NCBI GenBank assembly: GCA_019054805.1
Contig: JAHQIY010000005.1
Coordinates: 5,687,501-5,751,500, forward strand
Length of the DNA stretch: 64,000 bases
Source: Brachionus manjavacas
Taxonomy: Eukaryota > Rotifera > Eurotatoria > Ploima > Brachionidae
Reading direction: 5' to 3'
The translations under genes and the position numbers were made by a program. The notes below the pieces were generated by a model, which ran no database searches, was not told the DNA's origin, and saw nothing but the letters and a program-made list of their open reading frames with translations. Of this stretch, positions 1 through 10,079 are shown piece by piece; within the stretch, counting starts at the first letter, position 1, and each line of letters begins with the position of its first letter.

Positions 1-837
1 CTTAAGGATCCTAGTCTTTTACGACACTCTATAAATATTTAAAGCATTTTGTAGCTCTATTAATGATTCAGTATCGGATTCGATTTCACTAAGACTGTCA
101 ATCGGATCTGGACAAGAAACCTAAAAAAAAAAATCTAAATTTTAATGATTTTTAGCGAAAGTTAATAAAAAGTTTTTATAGGTATATCTGTAACCGGTTT
201 ATAATAAACAGTCTTTAATCTTTAAAAGCTTTATTTAAGTTATTGAACGTTCTGAAATTCTTAGAATGGAATTCTTATTTATACCTATATGCTCGTTTCA
301 AGAACACGAGCTTATAATTAAGTCAAGATGTGAGCCTAATGCTTAATGTAAATGTCAGTATTTCGAAGCGTCTAACTTCTGAGATACGTGACAAGTATAA
401 TTCTTACTTATCTTTGTGCATCAGTTGACAAGCGGATGAATTAGTGATTATTCAGGGTAACATATCCAATTCTTCAAGAATTAAAAATTCGTCTAATGTT
501 TTTGCATTGTTTTATACTCTTAGCATTACGCTTTCGGATTATTTTTTAACGTATGGCATCTTTACTAGCCCAAGAGTTAATGCAATTGTCACTTAGAACG
601 AGTTGAAACTCGCGAATTACGGATCTAGGTGGATTATGTGACTGAACAACTAATTTATTAAAAACATTCTTTCTTTCAAGGAAGTCTTTGCTTTCTGGTT
701 TAGGTTTATGTCCATCATTTTGTTTTTTTTTGTCTATTTTAAAAAGAGAGTGATAATCTAAATTTAAAAATTAATGGAAAAAGAATAATGAGCCAAAAAG
801 AAATCAAGTTTCTTGGTATAAAATTGATCAGATAGAT

Positions 838-1330
838 CTATCCTTAAGTTAGAATATGATACTCCCTCCAACACCGTGCATCGTGAAGCTTTTAATAAAC
901 TTAAATTACTTACAAACTCGTATCGGCTTTTTGAGTTGAGTAAGAGATATGTATGGACAGGACTGTGTCATTCTATTCCTTTGATTGTCAGACTGGTGGA
1001 GGAATACAAAGAAGGTTTCGAATCGATATGTATTGAATACCCAACTCCATTGTGTAATTGCTCCCTTACTATTTCATCTTTATTTCCTGAAACCTGAACT
1101 ATGTAAAAACTTGCCACAAGTAACAATCTATGTCTTCTTAACTTTCTTCTTTTTTTTTTTAGCTTATTTACTTTATTTTGATTTTTTTTAACTCATTTTA
1201 TTAACTTTAATTTTATCTTTTATTTTTTTTTTGATTTTGATTTTTTTGATTTATTCTGAAGGAGCTCTAGCTCGGTACAGAAAACAAATAAATAAAATAA
1301 TAAATAAATAAATAATAATAAGCAAATAAT
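838..1330 (+). mobile_element. LINE (non-LTR retrotransposon) 3' end, truncated copy
   Basis: The 3' terminal part of a non-LTR retrotransposon, family 1 of this window. Positions 876-1097 encode the C-terminal tail of the reverse transcriptase polyprotein (motifs NKLKLLTNSYRLFELSKRYV and VRLVEEYKEGFES). A T-rich 3' UTR follows, then the conserved terminal box GGAGCTCTAGCTCGGTACAG at 1261-1280 and an AAAT-type microsatellite tail. The same protein tail and terminal box recur near 16.5-16.9 kb (+) and 42.7-43.5 kb (-). Compared with those copies, the segment just before the ORF (about 800-850) has an internal deletion. There is no full-length ORF, so this is a dead 5'-truncated copy. Confidence 0.8.
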
Positions 1331-1935
1331 TGGATCAAGAATTTAAATCTTGATTTTAATTAAAATCAGTTGAAAAAAAGCAGAATAAAAACTTTTTTTA
1401 TTAAATTTTTGCTTATTATTATCTTAAAAATTATTCGAAAAATTAAAAATATAATTTAATAATTAAATAAATTATGATATATTAAAAAAAATTTCATCGA
1501 TTAATCACCGTTTTCTTTGTGAATGGGAAGTGTAAATCGGACTTTTAATGACAGAAACATTAGCTTGTTGATTAACCTTGAAACTAAAAACTCATTGATT
1601 TTTAAATTTTTGCAGTACGAAATTATATGTTTTTTTGGAGAAATTTATCGAATTTAGTATCAAAATTTCATTTAAATATAGGGACGGTATAAATAAAAAA
1701 ATTATTTAAGGTTAAAAAAAAAATGATTTCAATTAATTTAAAATAAAAAAAATTTAATCTGACTCTATATTTTATTGAAAGAAAGACAAAAAATTAAAAT
1801 GGAAGTGGAAATTGAAAGAAAATGCAGTAATTTTTTTTAATCGCTTCCTTTTTTGCATTAAAAATAAATGATAATTTTACATGTTATAGCTAAATGTTTA
1901 ATAAATCAGAAAATCAGAAAATTTTATAAGTGAAA

Positions 1936-3056
1936 TTAAACTAATTCCAAGAATTCTTTTTCATATTTGGCTTTTTTGTAAACAATAATGGGCTTTAACG
2001 TTTTTACATTACGAACATAAATCTAAAAATTCCAACAATATTAAAAAAAAATCAAAAAAAATCACTAAGCTCACTTTGTAGCATTCGGGTGCCTCTAGCT
2101 CTTTCATGCTTACAAAGCTTTTGAGAAAATTGGTGACAAAAAATTCTCCATGCTGTCGATATTTGCCAATCACTTGGTTGCCATTTTCAATTAAAAGCTT
2201 CAAATTGATTGCAAACGCTGACTCATGTATTGGATAGAGATCATCTTCACATTTCCAAGGACAAAACCATGACACAACCTTTTTTAGTTTTAAATGAATG
2301 CTTTTATAAAATAAATTTTCAGCTAAAATTAAATAAAAACAAAAAATACTCTCTGGTCAATGCAAACTGGTCGAGTATAAAGTGAATTGTTTACCAAGCT
2401 GACAGGCCAAACCATTGCTTTTTTAGTTTGCCGCATGAGCTCAAAAATCTTTGGCTCATAAGATGTTTGTATTCGAGCTAAATAGACGACACCATCTTGA
2501 TGAATATTTTGATAGTTTGCCCTCAACCAATTTAAGCCCTCATCATACTGTTCCAGAGATAGATTTTTTACCAAAAGTTGTTGATCCTTAACATACCGGT
2601 TCAAATGAGCATATTTTATTCCTGATTTTTTCAAAAATTTGGACAGCTTTTCCGATTTTGCGGGTGCATTTTCCACCACTATCCATTTTACCTTTGGAAC
2701 GAGTCTGATGGTGTTTAGAAACCGAGTCATGTCTGCCATTTCATTTATATTGTACACATTCACTTGAGATATTAAATATATTGTTGGGAAATTTTTATAA
2801 TTTTCATAGAATTTCAAGGCATCTTTGACTGATGGAATTATATCGATAGAATTTTTGGCAAATTCAATCAGTTCTTGATCCTGTTTCAATTTTAAATTTA
2901 AATTTAACTCAATACCATATTCAAAGAGATCTTGATTAAAGATTTATTAATATTAGTCTTTTATAATTTTTATTTTTTAAATTTACTCCAAATAGATGAG
3001 ATCAATGGTAAGATGAAAATAACTTTTTTTGAAATTCTTGAAAATTTTCTAAACAT
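1936..3056 (-). CDS. Glycosyltransferase family 43-like protein (B3GAT-type beta-1,3-glucuronosyltransferase fold), active site lost
   Basis: Four exons: 2987-3056, 2350-2930, 2075-2278 and 1936-2022; introns of 56, 71 and 52 nt, GT-AG, phases consistent, 313 residues. Exon 1 gives a short basic N-terminus (MFRKFSRISKK) and a hydrophobic segment, as in type II Golgi glycosyltransferases. The body follows GT43: FPTIYLISQ, LVPKVKWIVVENAP, GLNWLR, GVVYLA, MVWPVSLV, SAFAINL, and a C-terminal LKP block. In GT43 enzymes GVVYFA is followed by the metal- and UDP-binding DDDN; here the residues are RIQT. The catalytic Glu before the S-x-L-L stretch aligns to Phe or Val, FxxDMAGFAV has become YPIHESAFAI, and VVEDAP is VVENAP. 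There is no frameshift or stop. I infer a pseudoenzyme, or less likely a recently dead gene. The missing DDDN is seen directly. The assignment of exon 1 rests on matching splice phase and the expected membrane anchor. Confidence 0.75.
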
Positions 3057-3714
3057 TCTCCAAAAAGTAAAACAACTTTTTAGCTTTTACTACATGTTTA
3101 TTAAATTATCGTCAGTTCTCATGCTATGATTTTTATCTCAGAAAATTATATTCTTTCTGAACATATTTGATTGAAGTTGTCTGGAAAATTATTCTATGAG
3201 AGATGAGAGGTATTTGATGTCTTAATTTTTTTAGAAAATTAGAATTTTTCAAATTCTCTTCAAAAGTTAAAAAATATAAAATGGATATTTATAAAGCGTG
3301 ATCAATTTTTCTGAAACAAGGAAAATATTTAAAAAGCGAGACAATATTTTTCCGTAGTAGAAAATTAAAGTTTTAATATTTTTATTAAAAATGAATGATG
3401 GGATTGCTCAAAATTTTGAACTACAAAAAAGTTTTTAATTTTAAAATCACATAAAGTATAATCCTTTTAATCCCAACTCTTTGGTAAAGAATATTCATGT
3501 TAAATGGTGGACTTAAAAAATCCAAATTTACAAAATGAATCCATTGAATATATTAACATCGCCTTGACTGGCGTAATTTTTGTAATAAATCATTATAGTA
3601 ATATTTACACTTGTACACTTTCACATTTTTTTACTTTGAATTTAGAAAATTCAATAAAATTTTTTTCTTTTCAATTAAACGTCGAAATATCGATGTGATC
3701 CAAATCTTTGATTT

Positions 3715-3960
3715 GAAAATTTTCCAAATCGATTAGAGCAAAAGACCATTAATATTGATTTCCACTCAAGTCGATCTTTGTCCTTTATCCTTGCTTCTCC
3801 ACATGTCATTCCTATTTCGGCAAGATGTTTCGTGATTGTAGATCTCCATGTTACTGCTGATCGTCCTATCTTACGTTGGCTATCTCTTTCAGTTCTTTAG
3901 ATACGACCTTTTTTTGTCTTTCACTACTAAGGTTGTTCTTTTCTGATGATATAATAGACT
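3715..3960 (-). mobile_element. LINE reverse-transcriptase C-terminal relic (different family)
   Basis: Reading the minus strand gives the motif TWRSTITKHLAEIGMTCGEA followed by KDKDRLEWKSI. It resembles the 'TWRRT-E-ELKEIG-TWGEA...DR..W' tail found at the C-terminus of many LINE reverse transcriptases. Only the last roughly 60-80 codons are legible and the upstream frame is broken. It differs from the family whose tail ends in VRLVEEYKEGFES. A relic, not a gene. Confidence 0.55.
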
Positions 3961-4084
3961 GTTTAAATAATAATTTATTTTCTGCTTAGCGACAATTTTA
4001 AGGTTTATTCGATTCATTTTTTTAAAATTAGAAAATGCAACTTAAGTGTAGTTTAAAATCACGATTAAATTTTTTTTGTTGGGG

Positions 4085-5960
4085 AAATTAGCTTTCATTT
4101 GGAAAATGGCGAGTGTGAAACCCCATTTGAAGAAAGGCTTAATGCATGTAATTATCGTCCAGTCTCTGTAGCAAGAGGTTTTGCAAAATTCTCAAGACTC
4201 TGATTAAGGATCATATGTTGGCTTATCTTTTAAATCATAATCTATAATCTGATGTACAACAGAGATTCATGCCAAAAAGGTCATGTTCTACAAATTTACT
4301 AGAATAACTGGGTTTTATCAAGTCAGCTCTAAAGAGAGGCTTATCAGTTGACTTTACGTGTTACTGTCAATTTCTAAAATGACTTGGCAAATAATTTCAG
4401 AAAAAATAAAGAATATATTCACATAAGGCAGTCCGAGTGAATTCCTTTGGACATAGTTAGAAATTTCTAAAGGTGACATCTTGCTTTCGAATGTGCAACT
4501 ATGAGATGATCTTTCAAAAAGCTGAGTTTAAGTTTGGTTTGGGATTAAAAATTGTTTTAATGTTTTTTTAATTTTTAAAATGCTTGGTTAAAAAAGTAAA
4601 ATTTAATTTTTTGCCAAATCATTTTACTAAATAACACATTTTAAAATTGACAGTGACATTAACACTGATTTTTCAAAAGCATTTGACAGAGTATCGCATA
4701 AACTTTTATTATATAAACTCAAAGCTTATGATTTTACTGAAATAACAACCTTTTGGATAAATGATTTTCTATGCAAGAGAAAACAAAGAGTTATTTTGGG
4801 TTCATCTATGTCGAATTGGTTAGATGTAACAAGCAGAGTACTTCAAGGTTCAGTATTGGGACCTCTTTTATTTTTAATTTTTACAAGAAAATCTTTTACT
4901 TCAAAAAGAGGTATAGATGAGTCTTGTTAACCTATTTTTAAGGCTGTATGGTCGTATACATAAAGTGCATTATATTATACATGACATTTATAATCGTATT
5001 TACAAAATTATCATGTATTATAAAAAATTTGTAAACTAGTATACATTTTAAAAGTATACAAAATTATACAAAAAATCTATTAATTCTAAAATTTTGTAAA
5101 AAAATAACAAAATTTAATTTTTGCGAGTTATGCAGTAAGAGAGCCAACAAGAGAAAAGAACGCCTGGTATTTTTAGTTGCTGTTACAGTTTTGGACTGTT
5201 ATTTTAGTTGCTGTTACAGTATTAAAAGAGCCAAGCTAGATTTTTATCAAGTTAATTTAAATTTTGAGCCTATTTTTGTATATTAAATTAAAAAAAAAAT
5301 CAAAAAAAAAATTTTCAGTTTCCATTTTATTTGTATAATTTATTTTGGTAATTTCAGCTCTGTTAATTTTCTGTTAAAATTTTTTAGTCAATGATATTAA
5401 AATTATATAAAAACACTGTTTTTGGTTAATACTGCAAAAATTAAATTTTGTTTTTTTTTAACAAAATTTTAGAATTAAAAATTTTTTGTATAATTATGTA
5501 TACTTATATACAAAAATGTATACTAGTAAACAAATTTTGTATAATATCATTTAGCTCCATACATGCCTTTAGCTGTATACGATCATACATGCCTTTAAAA
5601 TAGGCTAACAAGACTCATCTATACCCAAAAAGATAAAGACTTTTTTTCAAGTTGCTCAGTTACTTGGTCTTTAGATTTTAAAATCGAAAAAAGCAGTGTT
5701 TTAAATATTGGCTCAAAAAATCCTTCCTTTAATCATACCATTTTTTTCTAGATATGGTTCAATAAATTTAACCAAAACAACTCTTGAAAAAGATCATAAC
5801 AAATGTATTGTAAGAGAAAATTCGAAAAGTTGTATGCAGCGATTTTTGATATTTGAGTAGTTAATGTTTGGAATAGTCCACCTCAGTGCATTGTCAATTC
5901 CGAAATAATTAAAAATTTCAAAATTACCCTAGACAAATGGTATGATCCTCATTATTACTA
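4085..5960 (+). mobile_element. LINE reverse-transcriptase relic, interrupted by a MITE
   Basis: Broken plus-strand fragments of a non-LTR reverse transcriptase in the right order. NYRPVSVA lies at about 4150. TDFSKAFDRVSHKLLLYKLK and QGSVLGPLLFLIF lie at about 4650-4880; the usual G-V-P-Q-G-S-V-L-G-P-L is changed to RVLQGSVLGPL. Beyond the inserted element comes VTWSLDFKIEKSSVLNIGS at about 5650-5710, and finally a WNSPPQCIVNSEIIKNFK tail at about 5870-5930. Frameshifts and stops are frequent. About 300 bases at 4330-4640 do not read as reverse transcriptase and may be a further insertion. The inserted MITE occupies 4910-5625. Confidence 0.75.
4910..5625. mobile_element. Foldback MITE with long terminal inverted repeats, hAT-like 8-bp target duplication
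   Basis: Starts GGTATAGATGAGTCTTGTTA and ends with its reverse complement TAACAAGACTCATCTATACC. Similarity between the two arms extends about 200 bp inward with some mismatches, for example the AGTATACA and CTAAAATTTTGT blocks in each arm. It is flanked by perfect 8-bp direct copies of CAAAAAGA (4902-4909 and 5626-5633). There is no transposase ORF. The middle holds two direct copies of TTTTAGTTGCTGTTACAGT (about 5170-5222). It sits inside a LINE relic that resumes on both sides. An 8-bp duplication is typical of hAT elements, so hAT is my inference. The structure itself is directly visible. Confidence 0.85.
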
Positions 5961-6295
5961 ATAAAGCAATTTTGTTTTTGTCCAGCAATTGAAAATACAC
6001 ACTTTAATCTGTAAAAGTTTAGGACCAGTTAAATTTCCAACGAACTGATATGCTTCCTTTGAACCTTTTACTCTTTTCAAACTGTTTTTGTATGTTTCTT
6101 TTGAAACCTTTTCAGCTTTCAGACCGTGGATTTTAACAGCTTGGAAAAACTTTCGAAGTAATTCCTTGTTAAAATCTTTCGGTTGAAAGTGAAATCTAAT
6201 TATCGAGTACCTTCTTGTCTCTGGCAATTTGTTGGTATCTTCAAGTTTGAACAAGTATCCATTTACTTTTATTTCGATAGGATAGATGTTTAATT
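5958..6295 (-). CDS. Possible exon of an unrecognised gene
   Basis: An open frame on the minus strand with non-repetitive, protein-like sequence, including YSIIRFHFQPKDFN and KIHGLKAEKVSKETYK. A potential splice donor (AAA then gtgtgt) lies near 6003. No in-frame ATG starts it: the frame opens just after a stop near 6295, so it would need an upstream exon that I cannot place. I recognise no family. It is adjacent to a LINE tail, so a decayed mobile-element segment is also possible. It lies head to head with the gene at 6570. Confidence 0.25.
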
Positions 6296-6569
6296 TTTAT
6301 AAAATATACTTCTAAACAAAAAATTCTTGTAAAAATAATTGATAAAAATAAAAATTTTTAAATATAGAAAATTTTTTCTGCGTGTGTAGATTAATTATAG
6401 TTTAAATTTTTAAAACAATTTGACATTAAAAAACAAAAGCTTATATTTGCTTGACCAAATATAAAAAATTTGTGCAATCAAATAAGACCAACATTCATTC
6501 ATGCCTATTTTTATCCAGCTTTTAAATAGACCCTAAAAATAGCTTTGATTAAAAATAATAAAATTGATA

Positions 6570-7253
6570 ATGGATGAATTTGGATCAACATGTTTGAACC
6601 AATGTTCGGAATGTAGTCAAAATAAAGAAAGCAGCCTTTCATGGAGTTTATCTTTACACGATAACAGAATCAAGTGCTCCCGAGGCACCAATTCCAAAAT
6701 TTGCTTGAGATGCCTTGAAGGTTTTAATTATTCCAAAGTAAAATGCCCTGAAGTCTGTGAAACAAATTCATATTTATGCGCATTAAAAGCGTGTCAAAAT
6801 TTACAAGGTGAATTGGACTCGTTGGAAAATTTACGATCATGTCCAGCTAAATACATAAATGAATATTTTGCTGATTTGATTAACAAAATAGATGTAAGAA
6901 GAGAGGAACTAAAGACTGAAATAGACAATGAATCAGGAAATCTTCTGCACAAAGTAAACCAATTTCGATCTGAATGCGAAAAAATGTTGAATTTAAAAAG
7001 AAGAATTGAGACAAAAGAAATTTATCAGAAGCTTGATAGATGGAGATCGATTTTAGAAAATTCCGATTTAGACTTCAAAAATTGGCAGCAAATTAAATGT
7101 GAGGCAGAAGATAACTTTATTTTGGTTGAGCGTCAAGTGTTTTGCTTAAAAAATGAAATTTTACAAAATAAAACATTTCAATTTTTATTACAAAAAAAAT
7201 CAGGTGATTTAATTAAATCGATTTTTAAAGGTGAAATAGTTTTAAATGAATAA
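6570..7253 (+). CDS. Cys-rich N-terminus plus coiled-coil protein (degenerate RING/TRIM-like)
   Basis: Intronless, 227 codons from the ATG at 6570; an in-frame TTG at 6564 is unlikely to be used. The first 70 residues contain paired cysteines (CSECSQ, CLRCLEG, CPEVC, CALKAC) with spacing loosely like a RING finger or B-box, but the zinc-ligand pattern is incomplete. From about residue 95 onward it is helical and charged (DLINKIDVRREELKTEID), a coiled-coil style familiar from TRIM-like proteins of small invertebrates. A polyadenylation-like AATAAA lies just past the stop. No membrane segment and no catalytic motif are visible. Lack of introns in a genome where the other genes are mostly split may mean retrocopy origin. 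The function is unknown; an adaptor or ubiquitin-ligase-like role is only a guess. Confidence 0.6.
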   Translation: MDEFGSTCLNQCSECSQNKESSLSWSLSLHDNRIKCSRGTNSKICLRCLEGFNYSKVKCPEVCETNSYLCALKACQNLQGELDSLENLRSCPAKYINEYFADLINKIDVRREELKTEIDNESGNLLHKVNQFRSECEKMLNLKRRIETKEIYQKLDRWRSILENSDLDFKNWQQIKCEAEDNFILVERQVFCLKNEILQNKTFQFLLQKKSGDLIKSIFKGEIVLNE

Positions 7254-7259
7254 TCTTTG

Positions 7260-9960
7260 AAAATAAAATTAACTTCAATTTTCCTAATTATTTTATTCAA
7301 TTTAAATTTATTATTTTGAAAAAAGTTTGTGAAGAAGTCTCAGACTAATTTGAGATGGAGTGCTCCCTTTAGCAACATGCTTGAAAAAACAAAATGTTAT
7401 CTAAAAAAAAGTTGAATTTTTTTTAACTTAATAATTAAAAATTTTAAATAGTGATGAGATCAAAATTCTAATTTAACTTTAGCATTTTCTTTTATTTTAG
7501 AATTTATTTTCCAAACTTCAAAAAACTTATATGCACTTATTTATACTATTTTTATTGTACCCATACGAAAATTGAATTTTCATCTTTAAAAGCGATTAAT
7601 TAACTACTAGAAGATAATTTGGAATAAAACTTTAAAAAATCAAAAATTCGGAATCACATTTAAATTATTGGAAAAAATAAAAAATATCTAATTTTAAATT
7701 TAAAGTTCTTTATTTGAAATTTATTACCTAGAATTTTAATTATTTTCTTATTTTCTTTACAAAAATCGTAAACACTTAAAATTTCAAATTTTAATTTAAA
7801 CTGAAATCTAAAAATCATAAAAATAATTAGTTATTTAAGGATTAAGAAGAAGATAATTTCAACAGGCTTCATTAATATTTATTTTATCCAGAAAAAAAAA
7901 TCATCACTAATATTTTAAACGATATTTAAAATAATTTAAATTATCTCTATAAATAATTGAATAATCTCCTTAAAAAATGTTATTTATTAAAGCTTTATTA
8001 ATACAATACAAAAAAATTGAATTAAAAGATAATTGCATTTAGAATAAATGTCTAAAGACATAAATCCGATTTATAAGTCACATATGGCATGTGTGACTTA
8101 ATTCCGGCTTGGTCGAATTTTTTCCCAAATTGTTAGTAATTTTTTCCAAAAATTTCAATTTTTGCAAAGCTTAAAATTATCTGTAAAAATAATTCAAGCT
8201 AATGGTTGAGTAATTTAATAAAAGTTTTAATCTCATGAGACTATAGAAATCATTAAAAATCACACTGGGGTCTTCATAAATATAATTTTAAAAATTTTAA
8301 GGATTAATTTATTTTTTCTGAATAATTCTCTATTTTTTATCATCACTGGATTTAGATGATACTTTGGAAACATAAGTTGGTACAGGTTACGAGATCGTAT
8401 TTTTATTATTTATTTTATTTTCAACCAAAAATATTGTTTATTTTATATAATTTATTGACAACAAAAAAAAAGAGCTGATCTCACGACCTTATCTTTAAAG
8501 ACTTGTCATAATCAATTCATCCAAATTTCTTTACAATCACCAATCTCAATTAAATGTCATTAAAATGAAAGATTATTTAAAAATATAATTTTTAATAAAA
8601 AAATAATAACTACCCATAAAATTATATTTACAGCACTGATTCGCTTCAAGGATCTGACGTTATTTTACGTAAATTATCGTTTTTTACAAAAGTCACTTTT
8701 TTTTTATCATATTTTGGCAAAAATAGAATCAAGAAAATGATATGAAGACCTATAATGATTTGACACAAATTTTTCTAAATTTACAGTTTTATACAGTCTC
8801 TTCAGAGTATCATATTTTTGTGAGTTTGTGGAATGAAACGTGATTAAGAATCTAAAAAGCAGTTCTTCAATAAAACTTTTCAAATTGATCATTTTGAAAT
8901 TTTAAAATTTTTAATTTTTTTAAAATTAGAATAAATAATGAATGCTATGTTAAATAAAATTTTTTACTTTGATTATTAGTTTTATGATAAATAATACAAG
9001 TTAAGTTAAAGTTAAAAATTCAATTTAAATGTTGCTGAAAAAATAATTGATCATCATTTATTACTTGGCAAAACATTTAGCGAACAAAAATTTGGTGAAC
9101 AAGGGTTCGTCGTTTTGACCAGGTCCAAAAAATCTACTGAGTTTTTCTAAATTTTTGCTCCAAAATTCTCAATGCCCAACATTCTCAAATCGGACAACAA
9201 TAACTAATAAATCAATCTATCAAATATTTTTTTGTAGATCAAAAATAAATTTTAAAGATAAATTGGAACAAAATTAATTCTGCTCAAAAAACAAGATCGA
9301 GTTCAACCAATTTTCATTTGTATCATCAGCTAAACTCTCTCAACAATTAATCTCCTAAAAATTAAAATCTTCAAAATTTAAATTCCTATTAAAACTCTAA
9401 GAACAAAAATTTTATGTAAACTAGTCCGCTTATCTCCATTCAGTTTTGTTAGTTTTCGAATGTAAAAGACTACTTGAGAAAGTCTTTGCCAAAAGCATTA
9501 GAACATGTTTCAATAAGCGTAGGTAACCAAATATATTAAATAGCTTGCTGATCTAGATTAATTCTGATAATTAAAATATTCTCTCTAACTGAGTTTAGCT
9601 AATGCTTTTTCTCTCTCTTTCTTTTTCTTTCTCTCTCTCTCTCGCTCTCGAACTTATTTAACAACAAAATCTTTACAACTCTATTATAATTTTGTACCAA
9701 AATTGAACAACAAATCGGCTCATTTTTGATACAAAGATACATTTTAAACTTTGCTAGAGTAAAGATAAAAATCGTGAGGTAGATTTCTTTTTCTTTTTTG
9801 GACTGATTGATTCGGTTGTCATTGGAATCTATCTCAGCAAGAGCTAATTACATAATGCTTTGAATCAAACAAACTCAATTCGATTCTGAATAATTCTTAT
9901 TATGATTAGATGCTCCCAAAAGCTTGAATAGGAACCAATCGTTTCAAAACTTTGCCAGTA
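7260..9960. other. Gene-free AT-rich stretch
   Basis: No splice-consistent coding sequence, RNA gene or recognisable transposon on either strand. The one short minus-strand frame around 8707-8892 has no family resemblance and looks like a chance AT-rich ORF. A pyrimidine-rich CT repeat near 9606-9655 lies about 430 bp upstream of the Zasp start. Confidence 0.5.
9606..9655. repeat. CT-rich microsatellite upstream of the Zasp-like gene
   Basis: Interrupted (TC)n/(TTTC)n run ending CTCGCTCTCG. It lies about 430 bp upstream of the PDZ-LIM start codon, where it could be promoter-associated. No TATA box or other core element could be assigned. Confidence 0.6.
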
Positions 9961-10079
9961 TCAGAACTTCTTTGTATTGTGTATCTTCTAACATTACATA
10001 AAAAGCTTTCTTATTGTTAATTTAGAGTTTTGTAGAGCTTAGTACATTCATTTTGAATTTTGAAATTAAGGACTTAAAA

